Shown piece by piece: positions 33,424-40,993 of a stretch of DNA of 64,000 nucleotides (position 1 is its first letter; every line of letters starts with the position of its first letter). Source of the DNA: Candidatus Gastranaerophilales bacterium (GTDB lineage: Bacteria > Cyanobacteriota > Vampirovibrionia > Gastranaerophilales > Gastranaerophilaceae); NCBI GenBank assembly GCA_944324455.1, contig CALUWJ010000001.1:1-64000 (forward strand). Reading direction: 5' to 3'. The translations under genes and the position numbers were made by a program. Under the pieces are notes generated by a model. That model did not search any database. It was not told where the DNA came from and saw nothing but the letters and a program-made list of their open reading frames with translations.

Positions 33424-34314
33424 TTACTTTCTAACTTTTTTTAATTTTGTTTTTTGAAAAATCATAATATATTCATGTTCAAATATGTTAAAACCGCCTG
33501 ATAACGCGCGATATCTCCACAAATTAGCGGTTCTTCCTTTTGCTTTTTCGTTTCCTGTAATATTTTTTACAATAACAGCTTTTGTTACAAAACCAAGTTC
33601 TTCCATTCTTTTTTGACATTCAAAGCCAAGAGAAATATAACGGCTATTTGCATATTTATCACCAATAATTAAAGCGGCAAAACGATTTTGTTCTAATAAA
33701 TCATAACCATTTTTTGCAACCTTTTTAAACAACTCATAAAATTCTTCAGTTGTTTCGCAATTTGATAAGTCCTCTTTTTTATCGGAAAACTTAATAATAT
33801 CATCATAAGGCGGATGCAAAACCAATAATTGCGCTTCTTTTCTACCCATAATCTCAAGGCGGGCTTTAATTTTTTCTTTTATTTCTTCACTTGCGCTATC
33901 CCCTTGAATTATATTTACATCAACAACAAGCTCTTTAGGTGTAAACTTTTCTGAAACATAATCCACCATTTCTTGTTTCAATTCAACCCCAATACATCTT
34001 CTTTGCATATTTCTTGCTTCAATTCCAGTTGTACCCGAGCCAAAAAATAAATCAAGGACTACATCATCTTTTTTTGTATATCTTTCTAATAATTGCGTTG
34101 CAATTTGAGGAATATAATTGCCATGGTAGTCATAACTATGCCCATTTTTCTTTTCACGAGCAGAAAACTCCCACCAAGTGCCTGTTTTTATATTTTCATA
34201 TAATTTCCAATTATTCAAATCAATATCATTATATGGTTTAGTTTTAGGAGCTTTTACCACTTCAAGAGCAGCAGTAGTTTTTTGTTTTTTAGTATTTTTA
34301 GAACTGATTGGCAT
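33424..34314 (-). CDS. Orphan DNA methyltransferase (N6-adenine/N4-cytosine type)
   Basis: This 296-aa AdoMet-dependent methyltransferase has motif I at DLFFGSGTTGIEA and a catalytic motif IV that reads LVLHPPYDD instead of the usual (D/N/S)PPY. Motif I precedes motif IV. The C-terminal half has AALIIGDKYANSRYI and NIFEHEYIMIFQK. The start at 34314 has GGGGAAG nine nt upstream. No restriction enzyme or recognition subunit is adjacent, so it is likely a solitary regulatory or protective methylase. An RNA substrate is not excluded. Confidence 0.82.
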   Translation of the reverse strand: MPISSKNTKKQKTTAALEVVKAPKTKPYNDIDLNNWKLYENIKTGTWWEFSAREKKNGHSYDYHGNYIPQIATQLLERYTKKDDVVLDLFFGSGTTGIEARNMQRRCIGVELKQEMVDYVSEKFTPKELVVDVNIIQGDSASEEIKEKIKARLEIMGRKEAQLLVLHPPYDDIIKFSDKKEDLSNCETTEEFYELFKKVAKNGYDLLEQNRFAALIIGDKYANSRYISLGFECQKRMEELGFVTKAVIVKNITGNEKAKGRTANLWRYRALSGGFNIFEHEYIMIFQKTKLKKVRK

Positions 34315-34440
34315 AATTAAAATCTTCCCCAATTGTAATTAAAAAAAGTATAAATAAATAAGCCCTAAATTAAATCAACCTAATATATTAAAATTTTTTA
34401 AGTTCTGGCAATTTTTTATATTTAGTGGTTTTATCTTGGT

Positions 34441-36033
34441 ATGTTAAACATAAATTCTATAAACTTTAATAAATTTATAGCTGCAACAAAACCAAAAGCT
34501 CCCAATAAAAACAAACTGAGTATTTATTACTACAACGATACCCACGGTAATTCCGATCAAATGGCAGGCGTTGTTGAAGCAGCAAGAAATTTCAAAAAAC
34601 AAAATAAAGATACTGCTCATTTTGTTTTATCTTCAGGAGACAATGTTTCAGGGGCTGACAATAAGAAAAACAGCTATGTTTTTGATTTAATGCAAAATAT
34701 TATGCAAGTTGATGCAACAGCAGCAGGCAACCATGAGCTTGATAATGGTGCAGAAGGCCTAAAAAGCGCAATGAGCGGAAAAAATATTCCTATTGTTGTT
34801 ACAAATGCTGAATTTGATGATGATAGCCCTATGCAACAAATAACAAAAAAATCCATTATTAAAGAACAAAATGGAATAAAATACGGATTTATCGGCACAA
34901 TGCCTATTGATTTTGAAAAATGCACCAAAAAAATCGCGCAAGAAGGCATTGAAGTAATGGACTTTGATGATACAGTTGAAGCCTTGCAAGAAGAAATAGA
35001 TAATTTAAAACAACAAGGAATAAATAGAATAATTCTTTTATCTCATACAGGAAATGAGGTTGAAAAAAAACTGGCTGAAAATCTTGATGGCGTTGATATT
35101 ATAATGGGTGGTCACAGCCATACGGTTATTGATGGCATCAAACAAGGCGAAAATCTTTTAACATCAAAATCAAATGAACCTGTTATTGTTACCCAGGCAG
35201 GAGAAAATGGCAAATATTACGGGCTTTTAGATGTTGAATTTGATGATAACGGCATTATAAAAAAAGCAAGCAACACCTTGGTTCAAAGCCCTCAAAGCGA
35301 AAAAAGCCCTGTTTTAGAATACATAAAAGAACAAAATTTAGGCAAAAGCCCTTTAGTTGCAAAACTTAAAAGCAGTGTTGAAATGCCAAAAAACAGAAGA
35401 ATGGAACCCAATGCTTGGACTAACCTAATGGCAGATTCAATGAGAAATGAACTTGATTGCGATATTGCAATTATCAATTCCGCCAATATCAGAAAAATGC
35501 CAAAAATTGGTAATTTAACTCAAAGAGATATTTCTGAAACAGCACCTATGAAAAATAAACTTCTTAAAACAAAAGTTACTCAGAAACAAATTGTTGAAGC
35601 GATTAAAACTGCAGCAAAAGAAACAATGACCTCTCAAAATGGCGAACCGGGGCTTTTACAAGTAAGTGGTTTAACATATAAAATTAACGACAAAGGTGAT
35701 TTATTAGAAATGAATTTTATAGACAAAAAAGGCAATAAAACACCTATTGATATCAACAACCCATCTGACTCAATAACATATAGCGCTGCTTATGATGATT
35801 TTGTTGCAAGAGATGACGGCGAATATCCTCTTATGGCACCGAAATTTGATGTAGAGCACTTTGATTTTGATAAAGATGATACAACTATTAAATATATTTC
35901 CAAGCTGGAAAACAAGGACAATTTAGAACTTATTGATGATAAAAGACTTGAAATATTGAAAACATCACAACCGCAGCAATTAAGCAATAGTAACCAAAAG
36001 TTCTTAAACTTAACCGTCCCAAAAGCTTCATAA
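34441..36033 (+). CDS. 5'-nucleotidase / UDP-sugar hydrolase family metallophosphoesterase
   Basis: This 530-aa protein has the UshA architecture. The metallophosphatase domain (~25-270) shows YYNDTHGN, SSGDNVSG, AAGNHELDNG, LLSHTGNE and GGHSHT. The 5'-nucleotidase C domain (~300-500) shows INSANIRKMP and SGLTYKIN. No classical signal peptide is visible; the protein starts MLNINSINFNKFIAATKPK, although family members are usually exported. The last 34 codons overlap the convergent uppP gene. No ribosome site is obvious. Confidence 0.88.
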   Translation: MLNINSINFNKFIAATKPKAPNKNKLSIYYYNDTHGNSDQMAGVVEAARNFKKQNKDTAHFVLSSGDNVSGADNKKNSYVFDLMQNIMQVDATAAGNHELDNGAEGLKSAMSGKNIPIVVTNAEFDDDSPMQQITKKSIIKEQNGIKYGFIGTMPIDFEKCTKKIAQEGIEVMDFDDTVEALQEEIDNLKQQGINRIILLSHTGNEVEKKLAENLDGVDIIMGGHSHTVIDGIKQGENLLTSKSNEPVIVTQAGENGKYYGLLDVEFDDNGIIKKASNTLVQSPQSEKSPVLEYIKEQNLGKSPLVAKLKSSVEMPKNRRMEPNAWTNLMADSMRNELDCDIAIINSANIRKMPKIGNLTQRDISETAPMKNKLLKTKVTQKQIVEAIKTAAKETMTSQNGEPGLLQVSGLTYKINDKGDLLEMNFIDKKGNKTPIDINNPSDSITYSAAYDDFVARDDGEYPLMAPKFDVEHFDFDKDDTTIKYISKLENKDNLELIDDKRLEILKTSQPQQLSNSNQKFLNLTVPKAS

Positions 36034-36772
36034 AATATTTTATACATAAATATCCAACAACAAATGAAGCCAATGAGCCAAGAAAGATTGCCTTTAAATT
36101 AAAAGACATGATTTGGCTAAAATCAAGTTCTATTAAAGGATAGGTTAAAGAAGCCAAAAAAATTACGGGTATACTCATCAAAAAAGAAAACCTTGCAGCT
36201 TGAACTCTATCCATACCTTGAAATAATGCTGTACTTATTGTTAAGCCGCTTCTTGAAAACCCAGGGAAAACCGCAAGCCCTTGTGCTATTGCAATAAAAA
36301 TTGATTTTTTTAGCGTGATTTTCTCGTTTCCCTTATACATTTTTTCACTAAATAATAAAATAATACCTGTTATAAATAATAAAATACAAATTAACTGAGG
36401 TTTTGCAATAATAAATTCAACTCTATCCTTTAAGGCTAAACCGATAATTCCTGTTATTACGGTAGATAAAGCGATATAATTAAATATTTTAAAATTCTCA
36501 TCTTGATAATTTTTTTCTTTTAGTGCTTTAAAAAATGAAGAAAATATATTTTTTAAGTCATTGAAAAAATATATTACAACTGCAAATAATGTTGCTAAAT
36601 GCACCATAATATCAAAAAATATTTCTTCTTGGCTAACCGTATTATCGAGCGCAGTTTTTGTAATTAAACCATATAATTCATTTGAAAAAACAATGTGAGC
36701 CGAACTTGATATCGGTAAAAATTCGCTCAACCCTTGGATTGAACCTGTTATTATTGCTTGCAGTGTATGCAT
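35930..36772 (-). CDS. uppP: Undecaprenyl-diphosphatase UppP/BacA
   Basis: This 280-aa membrane enzyme recycles undecaprenyl pyrophosphate to the monophosphate. Motifs are GLSEFLPISSSAHIVF (first catalytic region) and the second region FPGFSRSGLTIS, with about eight helices and the typical C-terminal FGYYCLIAA. AGAGGAT, which is part of the end of queD, serves as its ribosome site 2 bp downstream. Its 3' 104 bp are antisense to the nucleotidase gene. Its length matches the family, so the overlap is not an extension artefact. Confidence 0.95.
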   Translation of the reverse strand: MHTLQAIITGSIQGLSEFLPISSSAHIVFSNELYGLITKTALDNTVSQEEIFFDIMVHLATLFAVVIYFFNDLKNIFSSFFKALKEKNYQDENFKIFNYIALSTVITGIIGLALKDRVEFIIAKPQLICILLFITGIILLFSEKMYKGNEKITLKKSIFIAIAQGLAVFPGFSRSGLTISTALFQGMDRVQAARFSFLMSIPVIFLASLTYPLIELDFSQIMSFNLKAIFLGSLASFVVGYLCIKYFMKLLGRLSLRTFGYYCLIAAVVMFSIFQVFYHQ

Positions 36773-36774
36773 AT

Positions 36775-37140
36775 TTAATCCTCTATCTCAAAATAACTTG
36801 CTCTTGATGTTGGCGTTTCCCAAACATTTACCCTATAAACTTGAGGGATTTTCTCCTGAGCTTTTTTGTATATAAATTTTGCTATAAATTCAGAGCTTGG
36901 GCTTTCATTTTTAAATTCATCCAATTCATTTAAATCTTTATGATCTAAATAATCCATAATTTCATTAACTATTTTTTTAAGAGTCTTAAAATCAACCAAA
37001 ATATTTGATTTATCAAGCTCACACCCACGAGCCACAACCTCAACTTTCCAGTTGTGCCCATGCATATTCTCGCATTTACCCTTATAATTTAGCAAATGAT
37101 GTGCTGACGAAAAATTAGTCTCAACTCTTACTTCAAACAT
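36775..37140 (-). CDS. queD: 6-carboxytetrahydropterin synthase (QueD)
   Basis: This 121-aa enzyme of the 6-pyruvoyl-tetrahydropterin synthase family carries out the second step of queuosine precursor synthesis. The zinc His residues are in FSSAHHLLNYKGKCENMHGH, and the C-terminal NVWETPTSRASYFE carries the catalytic Glu region. There is no Shine-Dalgarno sequence; TATGCTAGAAT ends 6 nt before the ATG. It heads a unit with uppP. Other queuosine genes are not in the window. Confidence 0.93.
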   Translation of the reverse strand: MFEVRVETNFSSAHHLLNYKGKCENMHGHNWKVEVVARGCELDKSNILVDFKTLKKIVNEIMDYLDHKDLNELDEFKNESPSSEFIAKFIYKKAQEKIPQVYRVNVWETPTSRASYFEIED

Positions 37141-37146
37141 AAAATT

Positions 37147-37157
37147 ATTCTAGCATA
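37147..37157 (-). promoter_or_regulatory. Extended -10 of leaderless queD
   Basis: On the minus strand TATGCTAGAAT is followed by AATTTT and the ATG. The identical 11-mer occurs upstream of the GT8 gene at 62220-62230, where a normal leader follows. Confidence 0.65.
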
Positions 37158-37184
37158 AAATTTAAAAGGTCAAATAATTTTGTT

Positions 37185-37195
37185 TATGATAAAAT
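37185..37195 (+). promoter_or_regulatory. Extended -10 of the leaderless thioesterase gene
   Basis: TATGATAAAAT is followed by six bases and the ATG at 37202. It is divergent from the queD promoter in the same 61-bp gap. Confidence 0.62.
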
Positions 37196-37201
37196 TGTTC
37201 T

Positions 37202-37600
37202 ATGAGTCATGCTTTTAAACAAAAAGTATTTTATGCAGACACTGATTCTTATGGTGTTGTTTGGCATGGAAGCTATCTAAGATGGCTTGAAATGGGTCGG
37301 GTATTGTTGTGTGAACAATCAGGATATAAATTATCTGAGCTCGAAGAACAAGATATTGTATTGCCTGTTGCTGAAATGAATGTAAAATACAAGCAATCAG
37401 CAAAGCTTGATGACACAATTATTATTGAAACAAAAATCATAGAAGAAGGTAGATTTTACCTTATTTTTCATCAAACAATTACTGATGAAAAAAAAGAAAA
37501 GACGTATATTGAAGCAACTTTTAAAGTTGTTGCAATACACAAAGATGGAAAACTATATAGGAGTTTACCCGAACAAATACAAAAAATATCTGCTCGGTAA
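37202..37600 (+). CDS. Acyl-CoA thioesterase, 4-hydroxybenzoyl-CoA thioesterase (YbgC/FadM) family
   Basis: This 132-aa hot-dog fold protein has the family motif YADTDSYGVVWHGSYLRWLE, with catalytic Asp15 and the downstream MGR. The second half follows the usual MNVKYKQSAKLDDTIIIET pattern. The length is typical. It appears leaderless, with an extended -10 six nt before the ATG. The natural acyl-CoA substrate is unknown; a role in lipid or envelope metabolism is likely for this family. Confidence 0.9.
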   Translation: MSHAFKQKVFYADTDSYGVVWHGSYLRWLEMGRVLLCEQSGYKLSELEEQDIVLPVAEMNVKYKQSAKLDDTIIIETKIIEEGRFYLIFHQTITDEKKEKTYIEATFKVVAIHKDGKLYRSLPEQIQKISAR

Positions 37601-37601
37601 A

Positions 37602-37622
37602 TAACTGCCATAAAGGCAGTTA
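37602..37622 (+). terminator. Rho-independent terminator
   Basis: An 8-bp stem (TAACTGCC 37602-37609 / GGCAGTTA 37615-37622) with loop ATAAA, followed by TTTTATTTTTT. It lies between the convergent thioesterase and umuC genes. Confidence 0.85.
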
Positions 37623-37624
37623 TT

Positions 37625-38821
37625 TTATTTTTTAGAAATTTCTTTCTTTTTAGCTCCCAAAGTAACAATTCCTTTTCCGAATTTTTCTTCTAATTTATCC
37701 CAAGATTTTGACAATTCTTGTTTTTTTAAATTTTCTCCACCGTCAAAAAGAGAGATTTGCTGTGTTTTAGCGCTTGTCAATTTCATCGCGCAAAACCCTA
37801 CTGAACGATAGATAATTCCTTTTTGATAAAGCTTATCTAAAATTTCTTTTGAATGGTTGATAAGCTCAAACTCTGTATTAGTCGGTAAAATCAAATTAAT
37901 TTTCATATCAAAAACTTGAAAATCTTTTGTTCTTAACATTACAGAAATACAATTAGCTACAAGATTTTCATTTCTCAGTTTTTTACAAACCTTATGGATA
38001 TGCGTATTTAGTTGTTCTTGAATATAATTTTTATCTGTTTGAAATTCCTTAAAACTCTCGCTTCTTGAAACCGATTTAGGTGCTGATGAAACCGCCTGCA
38101 CCGGATTTATAACATTTCCCAATAACTCTTGCTTTAAATCAAGCCCGATTTTACCTAAATTCTTTTTAATCCAAACATCCTCTTGAGACACAAAATCCCA
38201 AGCACTTTGAATTAAATGTTTTTTTAATAAGGCAGTTGTATTTTTCCCAACTCCCCAAACTTCAGAAATCAAGGTAGATTTTAATTCTTCTTGAATTTGT
38301 CTGTAACCTATTTTATAGGTTTTTTTATCTATTTTTATTTTTTGCAGAGCTTTTGCTTTATCGTTTGCAAGTTTAGCCAAAACTTTTGAATAAGAAAGCC
38401 CAACTGAAACATCAATCCCTATTTCACTTTTAATATCTTTAACAATTTTTTCAACAATTTCTTCATAAGAACAATTAAAAGTTTTTCTTAAGCCAGTTAA
38501 ATCTAAAAAAGCTTCATCTATTGAATAAATTTCAACATCGGGAGTAAAATCATAGAGTTTATCCATAACTCTTTTTGATATTTCACAATAAAAAGGTAAA
38601 TTTCCTGATAAAAAAACAACTTTCTTAAATTGATTTTTAACAATAAAATAAGGTGCACCCATTTCAACACCCATTCTTTTTGCTTCGTTGGACCTTGAGA
38701 CAACACAGCCGTCATTATTTGATAAAACACAAACCGGTTTTCCAATTAGTTCAGGTTTTAATAATCTTTCACAAGAAACAAAAAAATTATTACAATCAAC
38801 AAGCGCTATAACTCTTTTCAT
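37625..38821 (-). CDS. umuC: Y-family DNA polymerase (UmuC type)
   Basis: This 398-aa translesion polymerase has VIALVDCNNFFVSCERL with a catalytic Asp, SNNDGCVVSRSNEAK (steric gate region) and the YSIDEAFLDL acidic pair. Helix-hairpin-helix segments (~185-240) and the little-finger domain (to ~350) follow. The C-terminus (LFDGGENLKKQEL) resembles the UmuC tail. The ATG overlaps the lexA-like stop by 4 bp and has AAGGAAA, so it is co-expressed with the SOS regulator. Confidence 0.94.
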   Translation of the reverse strand: MKRVIALVDCNNFFVSCERLLKPELIGKPVCVLSNNDGCVVSRSNEAKRMGVEMGAPYFIVKNQFKKVVFLSGNLPFYCEISKRVMDKLYDFTPDVEIYSIDEAFLDLTGLRKTFNCSYEEIVEKIVKDIKSEIGIDVSVGLSYSKVLAKLANDKAKALQKIKIDKKTYKIGYRQIQEELKSTLISEVWGVGKNTTALLKKHLIQSAWDFVSQEDVWIKKNLGKIGLDLKQELLGNVINPVQAVSSAPKSVSRSESFKEFQTDKNYIQEQLNTHIHKVCKKLRNENLVANCISVMLRTKDFQVFDMKINLILPTNTEFELINHSKEILDKLYQKGIIYRSVGFCAMKLTSAKTQQISLFDGGENLKKQELSKSWDKLEEKFGKGIVTLGAKKKEISKK

Positions 38822-39402
38822 TTTATTTTCCTTGTTATTCCAAGCGCAACGCCAAAAATGGTCAAGCTCTCTTTTGGCCTTATAATCGGATAAGACGAAT
38901 TTTCAGGCTTTAAATAATAACCCATAGAGTCTTTTTTATATGTTTTTAAAGTGAAATCACCGTCTACAACAGCCAAAACAACATCATTTATTTTTGCTTC
39001 AGATGTTTTTTTAATTATTACATAATCACCATCAAAAATACCTATTTCACACATTGAATCGCCTGAAACTTTAAAAACAAAAGTTGATGGGGAATTAATT
39101 TCTAAAATTTCATCAAGAGAAATTCTTTTTTCTATTTTATCATCCATAATGGAAGCAAATCCCGCTTTAACAGATGTTGAAGCAAGATAAGCACCAAATT
39201 GATTTTTATTAATATATAATTTATTATCAGCTGATTCAATTAAATTTTCTTGCTTTAAAACTTCAATATACTGTTTTATTGAATTTTTTGACTTATAACC
39301 AAGTTCATTTTTCAATTTTTCATAACTTGGCAGTGCTCTTTGCTGATATTTTTCTTTTAAATTTTTAAAGAAATCTTTTTGTTTATGTGTTAAATTTTTC
39401 AT
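38818..39402 (-). CDS. lexA: LexA-type SOS repressor / UmuD-like S24 peptidase
   Basis: This 194-aa protein has a LexA-like winged helix (1-60; MKNLTHKQKDFFKNL) and an S24 self-cleaving domain. The cleavage site Ala80-Gly81 (SVKAGFAS), nucleophile Ser116 (GDSM) and Lys153 (FTLKTYKK) have spacings like those of E. coli LexA (84/85, 119, 156). Being fused to umuC, it may serve as both repressor and UmuD-like partner. Its promoter carries a GTAC-N4-GTAC palindrome, and the mRNA appears leaderless. No second lexA is in the window. Confidence 0.9.
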   Translation of the reverse strand: MKNLTHKQKDFFKNLKEKYQQRALPSYEKLKNELGYKSKNSIKQYIEVLKQENLIESADNKLYINKNQFGAYLASTSVKAGFASIMDDKIEKRISLDEILEINSPSTFVFKVSGDSMCEIGIFDGDYVIIKKTSEAKINDVVLAVVDGDFTLKTYKKDSMGYYLKPENSSYPIIRPKESLTIFGVALGITRKIK

Positions 39403-39408
39403 AATTAT

Positions 39409-39437
39409 ATTATGTACAAATGTACATAATTTTTCAA
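39409..39437 (-). promoter_or_regulatory. Predicted lexA promoter (leaderless)
   Basis: On the minus strand TTGAAA (39437-39432), a 17-nt spacer and CATAAT (39414-39409) are followed by six bases and the ATG at 39402. It overlaps the LexA box, so bound repressor would block polymerase. Confidence 0.6.
39410..39429. promoter_or_regulatory. SOS (LexA) box, cyanobacterial type
   Basis: A 20-bp palindrome TTATGTAC-AAAT-GTACATAA lies 7 bp before the lexA-umuC start. The core GTAC-N4-GTAC is close to the cyanobacterial LexA motif (RGTACNNNDGTWCB) and unlike the Gram-positive GAAC or E. coli CTGT boxes. It covers the spacer and -10 of the lexA promoter, as expected for autorepression. Confidence 0.75.
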
Positions 39438-39485
39438 GTAACCAAAAATATTATTTATAAAATCAAAAATTTGAAAATAAAAAAA

Positions 39486-39514
39486 ACGGCTAATTTGTGA
39501 ACAAATTAAGCCGT
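39486..39514 (+). promoter_or_regulatory. Hairpin in the putative leader of the 24-aa peptide
   Basis: ACGGCTAATTTGT (39486-39498) pairs with ACAAATTAAGCCGT (39501-39514) apart from one bulged base. No T-tract follows, so it is not a terminator. It lies ~43 nt before the ORF start and may be a structured 5' leader. Confidence 0.5.
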
Positions 39515-39556
39515 GATGGATAGAATTAGTATTACGGAGTTTATAGAGGAGTTTAC

Positions 39557-39631
39557 ATGCTATTTAATGACTCTGAAAAAAATAATTTGCTAATATTTTA
39601 TTTATTTGTCAATTTTATTTACAAAAGTTAA
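39557..39631 (+). CDS. Candidate small membrane peptide, 24 aa, beside the SOS locus
   Basis: An ATG with an excellent GAGGAG site six nt upstream opens a 24-codon frame. A polar start (MLFNDSEKNN) is followed by a hydrophobic stretch (LLIFYLFVNFIY) and a Lys-Ser end. A strong terminator begins 3 nt after the stop. A candidate promoter (TTCAAG 39433, 17 nt, TATAAA 39456) adjoins the LexA box. The unit resembles SOS-linked type I toxin mRNAs in layout only; no antitoxin RNA was identified. Confidence 0.48.
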   Translation: MLFNDSEKNNLLIFYLFVNFIYKS

Positions 39632-39634
39632 TAA

Positions 39635-39671
39635 TACAATAAAACCCTTGCGCTGCAAGGGTTTTATTGTA
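39635..39671. terminator. Strong bidirectional terminator
   Basis: A perfect 17-bp stem (39635-39651 / 39655-39671) with loop GCT has an A-rich left arm and T-rich right arm. It separates the plus-strand peptide unit from the convergent aminotransferase gene (stop at 39684). Confidence 0.9.
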
Positions 39672-39683
39672 TATTTATAAACG

Positions 39684-40865
39684 CTAAATTTCTTTTAAAG
39701 CCTCAGATAATCTTTTTATTCCTTCTTCAATCGTTTGACTATCAGCATTTGTATAATTTAGGCGCAAAGTATTAACATTTTTTTCATTAACATAAAATGG
39801 ATCACCGGGAACAAAAGCAACGTTTTTTTCTATTGCTTTATTAAATAAATCAACGGATGATTTGCCTTCTTCTAAAGTAACCCAAGAAAACATTCCACCT
39901 TTTGGAATTGTATATTTAACATTTTTCGGGAAATATTTTTCCATAGCTCCAACCATAGCTTCAGCTTGGCTTTTGTATAATTTTTTAATTTTTTCAATAT
40001 GTTTATCTAAATCATTATTATATAAATAATCAGAAATTAAATATTGACCAAAAATATTAGAATGTAAATCAGAAGCTTGTTTTGCAGTTTCAAGCATATG
40101 AATTATTTCTTTGTTTGCAATAATATAACCAAGGCGCATACCGGGGGTTACGATTTTAGAAAAAGAACCAAGATAAATATTTTTTTCTGTCTGATTTAAA
40201 CCGATATAAGGAATTCTTTCCCCATCTTCAAACCTTAATTCACCATAAGGATCATCTTGAATTAATATCATATCTTCATCTTTTATGGCTTCAAAAACTT
40301 CTTTTCTATTTTGAGCACTATAAGTTAAACCTGTCGGATTTTGAAAATTAGGAATTAAATAAGCTAATTTTGGCTTATGAGTTTTAAGAGTTTTCTTTAA
40401 TTCTTCAATATCCAAGCCATCATCATTTAATTTTGTTTGAACAAAATCCGCACTATATAAACAAAAAGCTTGCAACAAACCAAGATAAGACGGTTTTTCA
40501 ACCATTACTTTATCGTTTTCATTTATAAATACTTTTCCGATTAAATCAAGAGCTTGTTGAGAACCTGTTGTAATAATAACATTGTCAATTGTTATCGGCA
40601 TATTCCAGATTTTTTTATATCTATCTACAATATATTGACGCAGACTATCTAAACCAAGAGTTGTAGAATATTGATAAATTTTTGCTCCGTATTTATCGGC
40701 TATTCTGTTCATTGAAATTTTTAATTCTTCTTGAGGAAAAGATATAGGATTCGGCAATCCTCCCGCAAAAGAAATGATTTCCGGTTTTTGTGTAACTTTT
40801 AAAATTTCTCTTATAAAAGATGAGGGTGTTCTTTTAATTCTTTTTGAAAAATACTCTTCAAACAT
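39684..40865 (-). CDS. PLP-dependent aminotransferase (LysN/ARO8-like)
   Basis: This 393-aa class I aminotransferase has SFAGGLPNPISFP, TGSQQALDLIGKVF, YLIPNFQNPTG, the PLP Lys in GSFSKIVTPGMRLGY, and a C-terminal Arg in NTLRLNYT. It matches 2-aminoadipate/branched or aromatic aminotransferases of the MocR-related clade but lacks a GntR domain. The start at 40865 (GGGAGAG upstream) is preferred over one 26 codons earlier. Amino donor and acceptor are not assignable. Confidence 0.9.
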   Translation of the reverse strand: MFEEYFSKRIKRTPSSFIREILKVTQKPEIISFAGGLPNPISFPQEELKISMNRIADKYGAKIYQYSTTLGLDSLRQYIVDRYKKIWNMPITIDNVIITTGSQQALDLIGKVFINENDKVMVEKPSYLGLLQAFCLYSADFVQTKLNDDGLDIEELKKTLKTHKPKLAYLIPNFQNPTGLTYSAQNRKEVFEAIKDEDMILIQDDPYGELRFEDGERIPYIGLNQTEKNIYLGSFSKIVTPGMRLGYIIANKEIIHMLETAKQASDLHSNIFGQYLISDYLYNNDLDKHIEKIKKLYKSQAEAMVGAMEKYFPKNVKYTIPKGGMFSWVTLEEGKSSVDLFNKAIEKNVAFVPGDPFYVNEKNVNTLRLNYTNADSQTIEEGIKRLSEALKEI

Positions 40866-40993
40866 ATATCTCTCCCATATTAAATACTTCAGCAAATAAA
40901 TTTTACTACAAAATACACTCATTGTTAAATGTTGCCAACACAAATTAAAGTGATAATATTTTTTTATCGGTCATACTAATTGAAAGCATTAAA

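Noticed and set aside
40866-40943. 26-codon N-terminal extension of the aminotransferase
   Set aside because: The family begins near MFEEYFSKR, and GGGAGAG directly precedes that ATG; the extension has no ribosome site.
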